The notes: generated by a model from the sequence alone, not told the origin. A DNA stretch of 64,000 nt from Augochlora pura (GCF_028453695.1 NC_135773.1:1736001-1800000), one strand, 5' to 3'; shown: positions 12,533 to 24,943, counted from the stretch's first letter. Numbers and translations: made by a program.

Positions 12533-13971
12533 ATATGTGCTTCGATAAAAAAGTTCGAACAAAAATTTCTAGTAAAAAGATTTTCATTTTGATTAAATCC
12601 ATAAATCCATATAACTCGTTACAGTTTTCTCCTAGAATTAATCATATCAATTTAAATTTCCATTATACTCTAGAACGCCTTTATTATGTCGTCATTTATG
12701 TTCACGTCATGATTAATTGTAAACCATGTGGTCGCTAATGATGATGAAGATAACACGATCACGCTAAATCAGTTTATAATAATAACAATAATAATAGCAA
12801 TAAAAAATCGTCCGATTAAACAGCGAAACATTTCAGCTGGTAAGCTTTCGCGCGTCAGACGCCGCGAAATTCACGCGTAGCCCGAAAGCGACAGTGTACG
12901 AAATTTGCCAAGAATTATGTGTCGGCTTCGTTATTAATAGCGTCTCATTTCCATTTTATTACCGGGTATAAATTTCGCATTTCCATGACGAGGAGGACGC
13001 GTCTCATAAAGCACACCTACCGATTGAGACGTTGCTCGCAAAATTGGTAGGCTTCTTCCGCGGCGACGGCCGGGACGAGGCGAAAGTGGGATAACCAGTT
13101 TTGTCGGCGCGCTAGATAGCTCGCGAATACGTTGTCGCTTCATTGGGAACGTGTTATTTCAACTGAACCGGTCCGGGCTGTTCCGCACACCTCTCGATAT
13201 CTTTATTCGCTCGCACGCCGGCGGCGGATAATGTTGTCGCTTTTTCGCAATCGTCGCTAATTTTAAAAGCCCGATCTACGATTAACCGACACCTATCATC
13301 AAAGGATCCGTGGGATTCGATTAATTGGCGGCTGTTATTCGAGAACGTTCGAATGACGAACAACGTGGGAAATACCGAATCTCTTCGTAAATCACCGAAC
13401 CTATCAACGAGAAGAAACGGCGGGCGTCGGTCCTGCGTGAATCGAAGAGAGGAGCACCAGCGAGACTATCGGAAACTTGAATTCGGTAACGAGTTGCGAA
13501 AGTCGCCTAATCCCGAAGTTCGAGATTACTTGAAACAACGAATTTTCAGGAGTTTCGGTTTCCCTTGTTTTTAAATTTTCGACGTACCCAAAGGGACCGG
13601 GCGGCATAATCCGCGGAACTTCGCCCACCCGCCGTACCTACGTTTCTGTTTGAATTCGAAATTGGAGTCCGCCCCCCGTTCAATTACATGTTCTAACGGT
13701 TCGAAGGAAAAACGAGAAAAAGGGTTGATCAAATTCAGAAAAACCAGCGACGCAAGCTAACCGTATCGATTTTCCGTTGAACGGAGGGGAAAAGACTATG
13801 TATCCGCTGGACCTGGTTCCCGGAAAATTACGATTCACTCTGATCCACGGTGATAATGCCGTGCTCCTATCGCGGCATCATCATCGGCAGTATTTTCCCG
13901 TAACGGGTCAATCTTCTGAAAGAGGCTCCATCTCGAAAAGTGCACGTACACCAGGGCATCGGTAGCAGTAT

Positions 13972-13995
13972 CAGCTGCAGCTGCAGCTGCAGCAG
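13972..13995. repeat. (CAGCTG)n hexamer array
   Basis: Four overlapping CAGCTG palindromes in a pure hexamer run of 24 bp, followed by CAGCAG. CAGCTG is a canonical E-box core for bHLH proteins, so a regulatory role is possible but not shown. Confidence 0.85.
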
Positions 13996-14629
13996 CACCA
14001 GCGTCCTCTCCATTGCAACCATGTACGTGCTGCATATCCTTCTTCATTCTTGTCCGGCTATCTATTCCGGATCGTTTTCCGTCTGATAAATAAACCAGCC
14101 CGCTAGATCATCCATCTTGGTTAGCATTGGGCGTGCTCTCTCTCTCCATCGGCGGCCGCCATTAGAAAGAACCGCAGTCACGGCAGGCCTGGTTAGCTGA
14201 TTTCGCTCCTCGTGCATTATCGAGCACCATCAATCGACGTTGTTGAACCTACCGTGTGCAACGATACACGGAAACGAACACCGAAAGACACCGTTCACAG
14301 CGTATCTGCTCTTTCACTCGCTATCACTCCGTTGTATGCAAGATTTCCGCGAAATTAGGGAAACAGATATTCTTCACGAGAATTTCTTTGTTGTATAGTT
14401 TGTTTCAACGGGGTCAAAGATCGCTGCGAAGTCATGACAGTGATATCTTTTTAATATTAACTACGATACTAAATAAAACAGTATGTTTGATCTTGACACT
14501 GTATAATAATCTCGAGACAGATGTATTGATTGCAGGATTACATGCAATTTATTTTTTACATAATTATAACTGGATAAATTATTTAAGTGGTTTAAAGAAG
14601 ACTAAACGATGCTATTATAACACTATAAT

Positions 14630-14685
14630 GACGAATCAAATTTTTGACTTTCTACATAATTTAGGAAATGCATATTTGATTCGTC
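14630..14685. other. Hairpin with 12-bp perfect arms
   Basis: GACGAATCAAAT (14630-14641) is the exact reverse complement of ATTTGATTCGTC (14674-14685), with a 32-base loop. The pairing does not extend outward or inward, so it is too short for a convincing microRNA precursor. It may be a remnant of a small transposon. Confidence 0.55.
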
Positions 14686-16547
14686 TCTGCTGAATCGAAA
14701 GAAGATTTAATTATTTTGTTATCGAAGTCTGAGAACGAAAATAAATGAAGAGGTGGAAGGAATAGAAATTCTCTTGGTTTATTAAGGAACTTGTTAAAGA
14801 AGTAAATCAAGGAGTTAAAATGATTTTCTGGCATTTCTCTGACTAATAGGATTTTACGAAATGGGAGACTTCATTCAAAAATTATGTGAATGCTGACTAA
14901 ATTGCATCTAGTATATCATAGTATTATACAGTATATTATATAATAGTATATTATTGCTCTCATTCGAGTAGTTGACAAGGGACGGTATAAACAATATTTT
15001 CACTGAACCTCACAGGAGATTCGAATGACTCCAGCAGAGTGTTCATTAATAAAGAATTCCTCCGGTATGCAAGTCCGCCGCCATTATTTGATCGAGTCGC
15101 TGTCTATCCACAGTTGCCGTAAGGACGCTATCTCCGTTTCCTCTTCGACAGTCAATAAACCGTCCCTGGAAAGGGGGAAACTCTCAATTTCGCGAGCACG
15201 ATGGGTTAGTTATTTAGTTGCGCCGGCTGCCGCCGACATCCGGTATCTGAATCAATGAAGAGGAGCTTATAAGTTAGCGGCGAACGTCTCCGGAGCAGCG
15301 GAACGTTCGGAACGAGCGGGAAAAGCTGTCATTTGGCGGCATCGATGTCCGTCATTTTATTCGCCTCGATGTCGTCCGATCGATAAGCAGGCAAACGGAC
15401 ATCCGATGCTCGTCGGGGCTCTACGGTTACACGGCGGAATGCGCATTTGAAATTCATGGCTCTTTATGGTAAACGCGACTAGAATCGATAGCCGCGAACC
15501 GGTTAACAACGATTTCGAGTTACACGGGAGCCGGCGAAAAAGTCAGGGGGGCTCTGGCGCCACGATAATGAAGACTTCGCGCTGTCGCGTCGGCGCTGAT
15601 TAATTCGGTCGATTGAATATTCAAATCGGTCGCGCGAATTTACAAGCGTGAACTCCGATCGACGGATTTCTAACCGAACACCTTCAACACTTACGAGAAA
15701 TGACATCCTCTCGACACGAGAACCTTGTCTTCAACCCTTCATCGGCATGGTATATCGTCCAGACCGTGTTTGATTTTTATCTGAGCTTTAACAACATTTG
15801 GAAAAATTCTGGAGTAATTGTTAAAGTTTCTACATCAATGTATGATCTTTTTTTTTAAAGCGGAGACATTCGAAGATATTCAAAGATGGAAACTTCGTCC
15901 GCGCACTCGAAGACCCAGGTTGCCGGCGGAGAGCTGAACATCTACTACTTTTTACTAACTATGAAATTTGAGCTTCCCTTGCCCGAGGTTGTCTCAACTT
16001 TCTCCCCTTTGTTCGCTCTCCTAGTGGCAGGAAAAATATGGTGGAAGAGTAAAGGCACTAGTAGCTAAAGCGGTAGGGGCAACTCCTCGGATAATTTATG
16101 GTTGTGTTCCTGGCGTTCGGACGTTCGCCGGAAATGCGTAATAAAGTCATTCTCGAGGATCTCGGACTCTTAGCGCCTTCTTCCGAATATATAATAGATC
16201 TCCGACGCAATTTTACGATGTTCCAACGGGGGCGTAAAAGCATGTTTCAGACTCCGTTTGCTGGCGACTTCCCCTGTATTTACATAAGCGTAACGCGGAC
16301 TGGTATTACCGCTTATCATACTTCCAAAGACCCTGCGCACTTTTATCTACCTCTAAGTCGACGGATGTCGACATTGTATTGCCATATTCTTGGAACAATT
16401 AGGGTACACAAAACGTATAGAAAGTTGCGCTTTTAAATTTCTGAATTAAGAGTTTAGGATAAAATAATATTCTTAGTGAGAGTAGTCGGAAGATGTCATT
16501 AGTAATTTAAACAATAAGAGTACAATCTTCAGACTTTCGTTAATAAT

Positions 16548-16712
16548 TTAATCCCTTGAAATACCATTTTCTTCCCAGTTATGATGACTAGAAGTTGCTC
16601 AAGTAGAAGTTGAATAATTTCACTTCTACTTAAAAGAACATTTACACTCAACAGATCCTTACTAGAAATCTCCATTACGAGTTAAACAGATTAAAGTACG
16701 GCGAGGGGTTAA
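16548..16712. mobile_element. Possible short TTAA-type element
   Basis: TTAATCCCTTG at the left and GCGAGGGGTTAA at the right face each other across 165 bp of AT-rich DNA. The ends match only partly, so this is a weak candidate for an old MITE of the type seen elsewhere in the window. Confidence 0.25.
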
Positions 16713-17219
16713 TAAGTTGAAATTAATACATCAAGATTCTTAACTTCTTTCAACCTCTTCACTGTTTCGTGTTACAGCTGCTCGTTCCGCTGCTTCGATT
16801 ATTTAAAGAATTTTTGGAAACCGGGCGTTCCGAGGTGCGAGGAGACGATTACGGAGCAGTCGACGGTGTGCAGGAGAGGAATCGGCCGATTGCGGCGTGC
16901 CGGTTGCCACGGCAAACCTCGGCGAACCACGGCGAGAACCACGCTCGTCGTGGCAATTTTAAGCGCGCGTCTCTTTTTCGTCGGGTCGCAGACGCCGCTC
17001 GCCGAGCCGTCGGCGACTCGACGGAGGGAGGATTTAATTAAGGCGTTAATTGGAAAATGGCGAGGCTTAATCGGTCCCCATTTCCTCCCGCTGAAAACCT
17101 ACGACGATAACGACCAACTTTCCACCCGCAACTTCTGACCTCCGCTGTAATCCTTCCCGCGCCCTTCCGGTCCGCGCTATCTTTGCGACGACGCCGCACC
17201 GCTCTCTCTCTCCCTCCCA

Positions 17220-17243
17220 CTCTCTCTCTCTCTCTCTCTCTCT
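17220..17243. repeat. (CT)12 dinucleotide array
   Basis: A pure 24-bp CT run. A shorter CT/CCCT-rich run (17202-17219) precedes it. It sits in a GC-rich block. Confidence 0.95.
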
Positions 17244-17709
17244 GCTCTTCCGGGAAGATTGGTTGCGCGAACACGATCCCAAATTGGATTTCGCCTGCTC
17301 CCAGCGTCGACATAAGAACCACGCAAAGCCCGATTCCTGCCGTCAGTCCGTCGGCTTGCACTTGCATTCGCGTTAGCCGTCTGTCTCTACCGGGGCTCGG
17401 CAGAAAAGTGGATAAAATGCTACGTATACTATGAATTCGCTGTATCCAATTCTGTCGGAGATAACTTCTCTTCTTGTTTCTATCAGCTTAATCTAGGATG
17501 TCCCGTAAGTTACGCTCGCCCATAGACCGTGCGATCTTCGTGCGGAACGAAAAGACTGACTGCGCGGCAATCGCGCGAGAAAATTCAACAGCAAATTCGT
17601 TTCCGCTGTTCGGAATTCGAACGGGATGTAAATAACATGCTGGACGTGTTCACCCTTTCAGATGAATTATCGACACACTGAGGACTCCAGTACAGTACAT
17701 CGTATAAAA

Positions 17710-18031
17710 GAAGTTGCATACAAGTTAGGAATACAGTGCGCTAGTTGAAGGAAGCTGATATCTTTGTTATTTTTAGAGATATTGAAAAACTTTGTTAACA
17801 AAAATTCTTCACTTCAGGGACATCTATAATATGGCGGTGATCATTTGTTTGCAGTGGAGAATTATCAAAGAAGTTCCATGCACGTATGCAGAGCGCAATA
17901 GTTGAGGAAAGCTATTTAAATATCTGCGTTATTTTTAGAGATATTGAAAAACATTATTAACAAAAACTGTTCACTTCGAAGAGGTCTATAATATTGCGGT
18001 GATCATTTGTTTGCAGTGGAGAATTTTCAAA
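17710..18031 (+). repeat. 160-bp tandem duplication, two copies
   Basis: Copy 1 (17710-17869) and copy 2 (17870-18031) align end to end. They share long identical words such as GTTATTTTTAGAGATATTGA and GATCATTTGTTTGCAGTGGA, with substitutions elsewhere and about 2 bp of net length change. The two copies are directly adjacent. No terminal repeat, coding frame or similarity to the other repeats in the window was recognised. The identical blocks sit in the middle and at the 3' end, and the first 55 bp are more diverged. Confidence 0.9.
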
Positions 18032-18586
18032 GTTTTTGTATTTGTACATATATTTTTGTACATATTAGCTGAGACATCGCGACGTTTTCTTTAAAAAGAA
18101 CACTGACCTATGTATATCAAAAATATGATTAGTGTAACTCATATTTATCAGAACCTTACTGTACGGTAATATGCACTCTCGGACATAGTAAATTTCATCT
18201 TAAAAATCCACATAATTAATCTTATGTTCTCTAAACTTTAAAAAATTCGCAGCTTGAAATTAGCCTGACAAAAATGGTAAAAATACTTTTACGCGAATCG
18301 CTTGGTTCTTTTATTCGACGCATTGTAGCCGAGTTTAGTGGGCCGTGTCACGCTACAGCGCATCGTTCTGGGATTAATCGAACGCGTCATCCATAGATTC
18401 CCAACAAATCGTATTTCCCGCGCGGAACGCGATTCGGCCTATCGGCGAAACCATTTTCCCCGGTTCGAAAGCGTTCGCAGAGGCGGCACGCCGAATCGCG
18501 CTCGCCTTTTAATCCCACTCGACTTCCTCCCCCGAAAAGGTCGTAACCCTTGCGAGCCCTTATCTCAGTCACCCTCGTTTCCTATA

Positions 18587-18591
<5 letters not shown>

Positions 18592-18632
<41 letters not shown>
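18592..18632. repeat. (CT)20 dinucleotide array
   Basis: 41 bp of pure CT repeat, the longest uninterrupted CT run in the window. Confidence 0.97.
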
Positions 18633-18634
<2 letters not shown>

Positions 18635-20526
18635 CGTTTCATCGCGAGTCACCTAACCTTAGCAACCGGCTGGCGCAGCTCGCGAATTTTTTTTATCTCG
18701 CTTCCTGCCAGCCGGCATAAGTGACACGTGAACGCTATCTTCGAGGGGACGAAAGTTCGTCCACTAATTTTCCTAGATTCCCATCGTTTCTGGAATCGGT
18801 GTAACGATATATTCCTGGGCCAGCGTCGCCGCGATACGGTGAACTATGATACGCGAGGGTGCCCGGCGCCCTTAGCTTCCTGATATCGCGACGCGAATCT
18901 ACTCGAAGATTTACGCGTAGGTCCGCAAACTTAATGTGCATCGCTGATACCGCGAGTTGTTCCAAAACCACTCTGCAAGGTTAACATGTTTTGTGCGGGT
19001 CACATATCGCGCTTATTTGCTTTTTAGTAAACGTTTAATGTTTCCAAAATTCATAATACGATCTTGACGATAGGTATATAACGAGGATTTTTAGGATTTC
19101 GATGGGGTTTCTTGTAAGTATATAATAAAATTATTAGGAACGTGTTAACATCCCGTATATAATGCTTTCATTTCTCATTAAGATATAGCTTAAAAGCATA
19201 TAGTCGTATTTAGTTTATTTATTTGATAATCTCTAACAGAAAAATCTTTCGTTGCATTAGACAAAGAAGTAAAATTCTAGAAGAGTAAACTTACACTGGG
19301 AACCGATACTAGAGACTAGAAGTAGGGTAGTTAAAATGTTGAAATACGGTAAAGGTTCAAATTGATATGAGCGAACTATTGCAGAATCCTAACGCGTTGG
19401 AAGAAAGGTTACAGTTCCCAATCAAGCGATTTAAACAACTGAAACGATCTTGGACAGTGCCACGAGATTCATCAAGGTAAATATTCTCGACATCATAGTT
19501 CAAGGATCATTCCCTAAATCCCAAAGTGAGAATTCCAGGTCGAAGAACTTGGGAGTTCTCGCTTCAGATTGCGGACCGTGTACTGGTAGAAAATAGCGCG
19601 AGAAATCGGAGGACATCATTTACCGTGCTCCGCGCCAGAAGCAAGACGCCGTAAGAAAAAGCAGCGCGAATCAATCTCCCGGATTCTCCCTAAAAGAGCT
19701 GCACCCTCGCGATCGCGCGCGACCCTTTGGCCTGCAGCCCCAAGCGCGGCTGCAGATGTTTACAACAGATTGGATCGGCGAGAACAAGATGTCATATTTC
19801 GTGCTTGTCGTGATCAACGAGCGTAGGAGTGGATATTCCATTTTCGCGTCCGTGGATCACGGCCTCCGCCTTCGCTTTCGTATCTCCGATTGATACGGAA
19901 TCCCGTCGACAAAAAGCTCGCGCCCCCCTGTATAGACCGGGGCCGGGGGGTTGTAGGGGGTCGTAAGGGGGGGTTTGTATCACGACGTGGCACGGCCGGC
20001 CGATAGCGTCGCGCGGTGATTGATACACGTGTGTTGAACACGCCGCGTGATTGATGCTACCAATCGACGTCAATACGTTGTCGAGTTATCTCTCGTTGGC
20101 ATCGTGCATCAAACGCTGATCTACTTAGCTGGCCGGAATGCTCGTCGCGACGACCGGGTTAGGCGTCGCCCGGGATCGCAACGCCGTGACAGCTCGTGGG
20201 CCGTACGTCGCTTAATTCACCGTAAAAATTCCGGCCGAGATTTCACCGGCGAGCTCCTGGTGCATCGTGCATCGCAACAGCGTCCTGACAACATGGTCAA
20301 AATCCTAATGATCGAAGTTGTCGGAGGTTTTCACTTACGGATTTAGCTGCTTTGATGATGCGACTGTGAAGTGGGAAAAAGAAATAAGGGCTATTTTTAT
20401 ATAGGAGTGCTGTTATATTTACGCCTTTATGAAAGGTATTATTTCCACGTCTGGGAAACCGATATTGTTAACATTTACATTTGTAAACCCTAATTTATAA
20501 ATTCAAGGTGTAGGAGGAGATATAAA

Positions 20527-20547
20527 TATAGATATAGATATAGATAT
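20527..20547. repeat. (TATAGA)n hexamer run
   Basis: Three and a half TATAGA units in AT-rich DNA. Confidence 0.8.
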
Positions 20548-20717
20548 GATGTGAAGTGCATTCATTGTAAAGTTATGGTCGTAATTTTCGTGTCTTAGAA
20601 TGTCCCACTTTCAAACCAACTAGAGCAATAGATTATACTTTTATGTAACTATATTTAAAAAATTCCTCGAGCTGTGCATTTGTCCATTATAACAATTTTT
20701 GACAAGGTAACGTATGG

Positions 20718-20740
20718 TACACTGGCTCACGCAAGTATTT
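20718..20740 (+). mobile_element. Tc1-like terminal fragment interrupted by a MITE
   Basis: TACACTGGCTCACGCAAG then TATTT resembles a Tc1-type terminal repeat and parallels the end at 7183. It stops at the TTAA where the MITE at 20739-20976 begins, which suggests the MITE inserted into an older Tc1-like remnant. After the MITE no clear continuation was recognised. Confidence 0.35.
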
Positions 20741-20976
20741 AACCCCTTGCACTATAATAACGAGTCAAACTCATGACAAAGATCCCATGCACGATCCATT
20801 AAATATGAATATTAGGAATTTCTTCTAAATTGAAGAAATCTTATCAAAGTCTAGGAACGGAAGGAAATCAAAACGATAGAAGAAAGAAAAATGATCTGAT
20901 CCTATTAAAAACAATATTAAAGAAAAATCAGTGCCAATCAACGCAGCATGAAAGAAGTCGTACTGCAAGGGGTTAA
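20739..20976. mobile_element. TTAA-type MITE, separate family
   Basis: TTAACCCCTTGCA at 20739 and its exact inverse TGCAAGGGGTTAA ending at 20976 bound a 238-bp element with no coding capacity. A small stem-loop (GAGT-CAA-ACTC, 20762-20772) lies 23 bases inside the left end. The interior is A-rich and does not align with family A. A TTAA target and CCC-type ends suggest piggyBac ancestry. Confidence 0.8.
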
Positions 20977-23097
20977 ACAGATAATCCTCAGAAACACTGA
21001 AAACGATTCATTCGCGTAATTCCATTACACAAATATTTATTCGAAGCAATCCGAGCAACTCCGCATAGCATGTACTTACAATAATCGCGCGTCTTACGTT
21101 CCTCCAGATACATTTTTAGTTGATTCGCGCCGCTCGCCCGACCGTCTTTCCGACGATTTACCTTCAATGGAAGATAATGCTTCGGCGGAATTGCTCGCCG
21201 CGCCGGCTGGATTATCGCGGAAAGGAAAAGAAAGGCGAACGTTTTTCTTTTTTCGATCGGCCGAACAATCCGCGCTAGGTACGCCGAAGATTTCATCGCG
21301 ACGATTTCAGACAAAAGGGGCAACGCGCGATCGCCACTCTCCGACCGTCCCTCGGAACCTTTCACGAATTTTCCACGAACGATTGATCGTTTTTTATAAT
21401 CTGTAATCGGGTAGAATGCGAAGGTATCCGGAGCGGAGCACCGCCGGGACGGGACCGGCTCTCGTTATCGATTCGGCTGCGCCCGATGGCCGCATTCCTA
21501 ATGGAATGTTTCTTTATTCGCGACCAGTCCTCCGCGATTGAGCAATTCATGCCGATTGTTATTGCACGCGAAAACTTGTGAAAGCGATAAGCATCGAAAG
21601 AAGCATCAAAGCGATAGTATCGTTGTGCATGTATCATCTTGCATTTTACGTCTATCTAGATGTGCATCGAACGCGCGTAATATTAGTCTCGATGTCGTAG
21701 TTTAATTTGAAATATCGATAATCTGCTGCGAACATATATTTATGATGTGACAATTAGATTTACTGTAATTTGTTATAGACTATAATAGATATAATGGAAA
21801 TATCGTAAATAAATGTCTGCAGCAGTGAAAAGTTTAAAGTGCGATCGATTTTGACTGGAATTAAATTAATCGTCGTGCGATCGTATATCAAAAATCTATA
21901 CAATAGAAATTTTATCATTCTCCGCGAGTTGTATCGAATTTAAGTGAAAATAGAAAATCTATCGAGCTCGTTAACAAGAGTTAGTTTATAAAAGAGTCGG
22001 CGCCAATCCAATGCAATTTTCTTTTCGATCGATTTATATGCTATTTAAAAAGTCTAGTAAAAATCGCCGACGGAATAACATCGTTAATATTTGAACAGTA
22101 AATGGAGCATCATTTGCTTCGTAACTTAGAGTTAATTGAAAATATATTATATACCTTGTTATATGTTATAAAGTGATAATGAAACGCAAAATATTGACGA
22201 GTGCGAATACATTTTCACGCAGTATAATTGTCTTTAATACTTCATAGAAATGTTAATTGAAGAAATGACGAACGTAGCAGAGAAATATTAAATATAATTG
22301 TTCAATTGGTTTAAAAACGTCCGCGGCGACAAATCGCGGCAAATTTATTCACGCGCGTGCAAATAACAAGAAGCGAGCCGCCCGACAAATGATCTCGTTT
22401 TACAAAAGAACTGTCTTTCGGCTTATTGTGCCAGCGGCGGAGCATCACCGGCGGAAATATTCGTTGCACGGGAACAGGAAACGAGCTCTCTCTCTCTCTC
22501 TCTCTCTCGGCGGAACTTGTCTCGCCTAAAGCCCGAATCTTCCGGGACGGCAAACTGTTTCGAGTCGCCGCCGTTCGCCCGAGTCCTCGTGCGCGGATTC
22601 GCCGTTTTTTCTTGTTTTTTTATTTTTCATTTGGACGCCCCAGTTCCCGCGGGCGACGCGACGGAACGCGTCAAACGAAAGCAAAGAGGCGTCCTCCCGC
22701 TCTGTTAAATATATATTAGACGTTTAAGCCGACGCGCAACGGGAACGTCCCGTCGATGGAAACGACGAGGAGACGAGTCATCGGCGACCCGAAATTACCC
22801 GGCGCATCGGAATTAATAGCGCGGCATCGAGAGAATAGGGGCGCGTTTCTCTGTATTCGGTGTAATTGGTCGATAAAATTTAACCGCGAGCGATGTGGCG
22901 AATATTAACGCCGTAATGCGCGACAGACAATTCGACTCTGACATTACCTGCTGAAAGCGACTATACTTTTTCGTAGAATTATCTTCGAGCAGAGAAAATA
23001 CGATTATTCTGCTGCGGGTTCGACTGAGTCAATTTTAGGAACGGAAATTAAACGGAAATTGTCTGACCAATATTAGGTGTTTCTACTTGCATCATTT
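20977..23097. other. Gene-free region, no supported gene
   Basis: GC-rich blocks (21000-21640 and 22310-22990) flank AT-rich DNA (21650-22310). The second block holds a CT array at 22486. Frames open on both strands show only Arg/Ser-rich readings. Confidence 0.55.
22486..22508. repeat. (CT)11 dinucleotide array
   Basis: A pure 23-bp CT run within a CpG-rich block. Confidence 0.95.
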
Positions 23098-23323
23098 TTA
23101 ATCTCTTCGACTCTAAAACACGAATTAAAATTCTTACATCACGTTCCAAGGTAATTTTTATATTATCAAATTTCCATTTAAAACGCGGTTAAAAGTGCAA
23201 CTGTTGTATGAATCATAAAATTCAATTCCATATATACAAAATGAACTTTGCATATAAAATGGAAACACTCAGACAAATCACTTTAAATTTAAAGTTAAAA
23301 CGGCTTCGTATGCAAAGAGTGAA
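23098..23323 (+). mobile_element. TTAA-type MITE, family A, old copy
   Basis: Aligns with family A along its length: CATATAAAATGGAAACACT near the right end matches the 63513 copy, and the right end reads CTTCGTATGCAAAGAGTGAA against the intact CTTCGAGTGCAAAGGGTTAA. The left end is decayed to TTAATCTCTTCGACTC and the usual stem-loop is lost. A 16-bp perfect palindrome (ACTTTAAATTTAAAGT, 23280-23295) lies in the right half. Confidence 0.65.
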
Positions 23324-23917
23324 ATTCTTGTCATACTCTTAGCTTCTCGTTTTCATAACTGTTAATTAACGTTTCTAACAAATTCTTTAACATCCGGTAT
23401 AAAATATCAACTTCGACCTACAGCACAGTCTTCAAACGTTTGAATTTCAACTATGCATGTAGAAGATATAATCAGCCGTAGACTGTATCCAATTTTCCAA
23501 TATTATCTGCGCGTTGCAACTTTCGCGCAACTAATTACGCGAAAATAATTTCGCGTGTGCAACTAGGTGTCCCATTCTGCTTCACGGTGAAAAGCGCTGA
23601 TGCTGCCGGAGAAGTAAATCCGCGCGTAAATTCAGCGAACGTATCCGGCGCACAATATCGTTTAGCAATGTTTAAAACGCGATAAATTCAGCCCGGCGAC
23701 CGCAACGCTACACGCAAGAGCGAATCCACAATCGGGGGTTCAATAGAAAATCATCTTTCATCGTAAACGGTTCTATCAATCCGTCGAGTGGGAGATTCTC
23801 GATCACTTTATTCCCATGTCACCGGTAAAGCGTCGAATTTATCCCGTGAAAATCGGACCGGTGCGCGCGCTTTACGAAATAGGAAATAGAAAAACAGACC
23901 GACAGAGTGGCGGAGGT

Positions 23918-23921
<4 letters not shown>

Positions 23922-23960
<39 letters not shown>
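23922..23960. repeat. (AG)19 dinucleotide array
   Basis: A 39-bp pure AG run. The purine-rich tract continues downstream to about 24070. The 254-codon frame over this segment is a repeat artefact. Confidence 0.97.
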
Positions 23961-23964
<4 letters not shown>

Positions 23965-24020
23965 AGTAGAAAGAGATGGGGATGGAGGGAGAGAGCGAGG
24001 GGAAGGAGGGCGAAAGGAAA

Positions 24021-24050
24021 AGGGAGGAAAAGGGAGGAAAAGGGAGGAAA
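24021..24050. repeat. 10-bp tandem repeat, 3 units
   Basis: Three identical AGGGAGGAAA units, preceded by a partial fourth. It forms part of the purine tract that follows the AG array. Confidence 0.9.
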
Positions 24051-24268
24051 GCAGAGAAAAAGGAGAACAAACACAAATCCTGGGACGCGGCGTGGACGAG
24101 TCTGCGAAAGGGTACACGGTGATCCTCCTTTATCCGTGTTTATCGACACTCGACAGCAGTCGGGCAGCGCCAAAGCGTTGTATAAAATGGAACACTATCA
24201 ATTCGAGTATCAAGCGGCGCGATCGGCGATGGCTGTGCAAATATTTAATTACATGCCCGCGCGGAGCC

Positions 24269-24300
24269 GCATCGCCGCATCGCCGCATCGCCGCATCGCC
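24269..24300. repeat. (GCATCGCC)4 octamer array
   Basis: Four exact 8-bp units with no interruption, in CpG-rich DNA. Perfect identity suggests recent expansion. Confidence 0.95.
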
Positions 24301-24709
24301 GGCCGACGCCTCCGCCAGCGTCGCAGCAAATAACCAGCCATTCATCTCCTCGTCGGATCGAGCCGCGCACTTCGTGCCGCGTCGCGGACGCGCGTGTAAT
24401 CGCGCGTCGAATATGCCTCTGCCGCTGCCTGCTGCCCACCGTCCTCCGAAATCCGCCCGGGAACCCGTGGACGATCGAGCCGAATCTGGTCATCCAGACG
24501 AATTTCTGCTGGCGTTTCAACAGCTGCGCGATGCCCGTCGTGTAACCGAAGGAACGTTTCCCCCCCAGATGAGTAATTAGCGGACTGCTCGCTTTGCGAG
24601 TTCGTGACAAACGCGACCGGGAGAAACACGAAATTGTACAAATGTTGGTTCAACTTTCGACACGTTCGCCGAACTTAACCGATTTTCGTTTTACCACGGA
24701 TTGTTGCAA

Positions 24710-24943
24710 TTAATCATTTTCGAAGCCGTTTTAACTGTGAATTCGAAATAGCTTTTGTGGCATTTCCATCGTCTTTGCCTTACGTGGATTTTATGTATGT
24801 AAAATTGAATATTGTGACTCCTGCAACTATTACAATTTTAACAATTTTTAAAATATGAATAGATAATGTTAAAATTATTATAGAACGTTATATAGCAATT
24901 TTAAGTGGCGAGTTGGTATCACCAGCCGAATGCAAAGGGTTGA
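24710..24943 (-). mobile_element. TTAA-type MITE, family A, reverse orientation
   Basis: On the minus strand the element starts TCAACCCTTTGCATTCGG and then has a stem-loop (GCTGGT and ACCAAC arms with one G-T pair). The interior matches the copies at 4905 and 63513, including TTTTAAAAATTGTTAAA. It ends in GTTAAAACGGCTTCG and a decayed terminus at the TTAA of 24710. The right-hand TTAA is mutated to TTGA. Confidence 0.7.

Larger units (their letters stand above)
12533..17219. other. Gene-free region, no supported gene
   Basis: Short AT-rich stretches (12533-12830, 14380-15000, 16440-16740) separate GC-rich blocks (12840-14300, 15020-16430, 16760-17200). An AAT/AAC-rich run is at 12775-12800. 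No coding signature was seen. Frames such as 14256-14693 plus are AT-rich translations without a recognisable domain. Confidence 0.55.
18032..20717. other. Gene-free region, no supported gene
   Basis: An AT-rich part (18032-18280) is followed by a GC-rich block with a CT array (18300-18990), AT-rich DNA (19000-19500), and another GC-rich block (19550-20350) containing G-rich runs near 19935-19975. The remainder to 20717 is AT-rich, with a hexamer run at 20527. No gene is supported. Confidence 0.55.

Noticed and set aside
18665..18690. TGGCGCAGC word resembling a tRNA A box
   Set aside because: No B box (GGTTCGANTCC) follows at a suitable distance, and no cloverleaf can be drawn.
23816..24580. 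Longest open frame, 254 codons, plus strand
   Set aside because: Its first third is Lys/Glu/Arg-rich because it crosses the AG array and purine tract, and the rest is low-complexity. Overlapping frames on the other strand are equally open, and no domain is recognisable.
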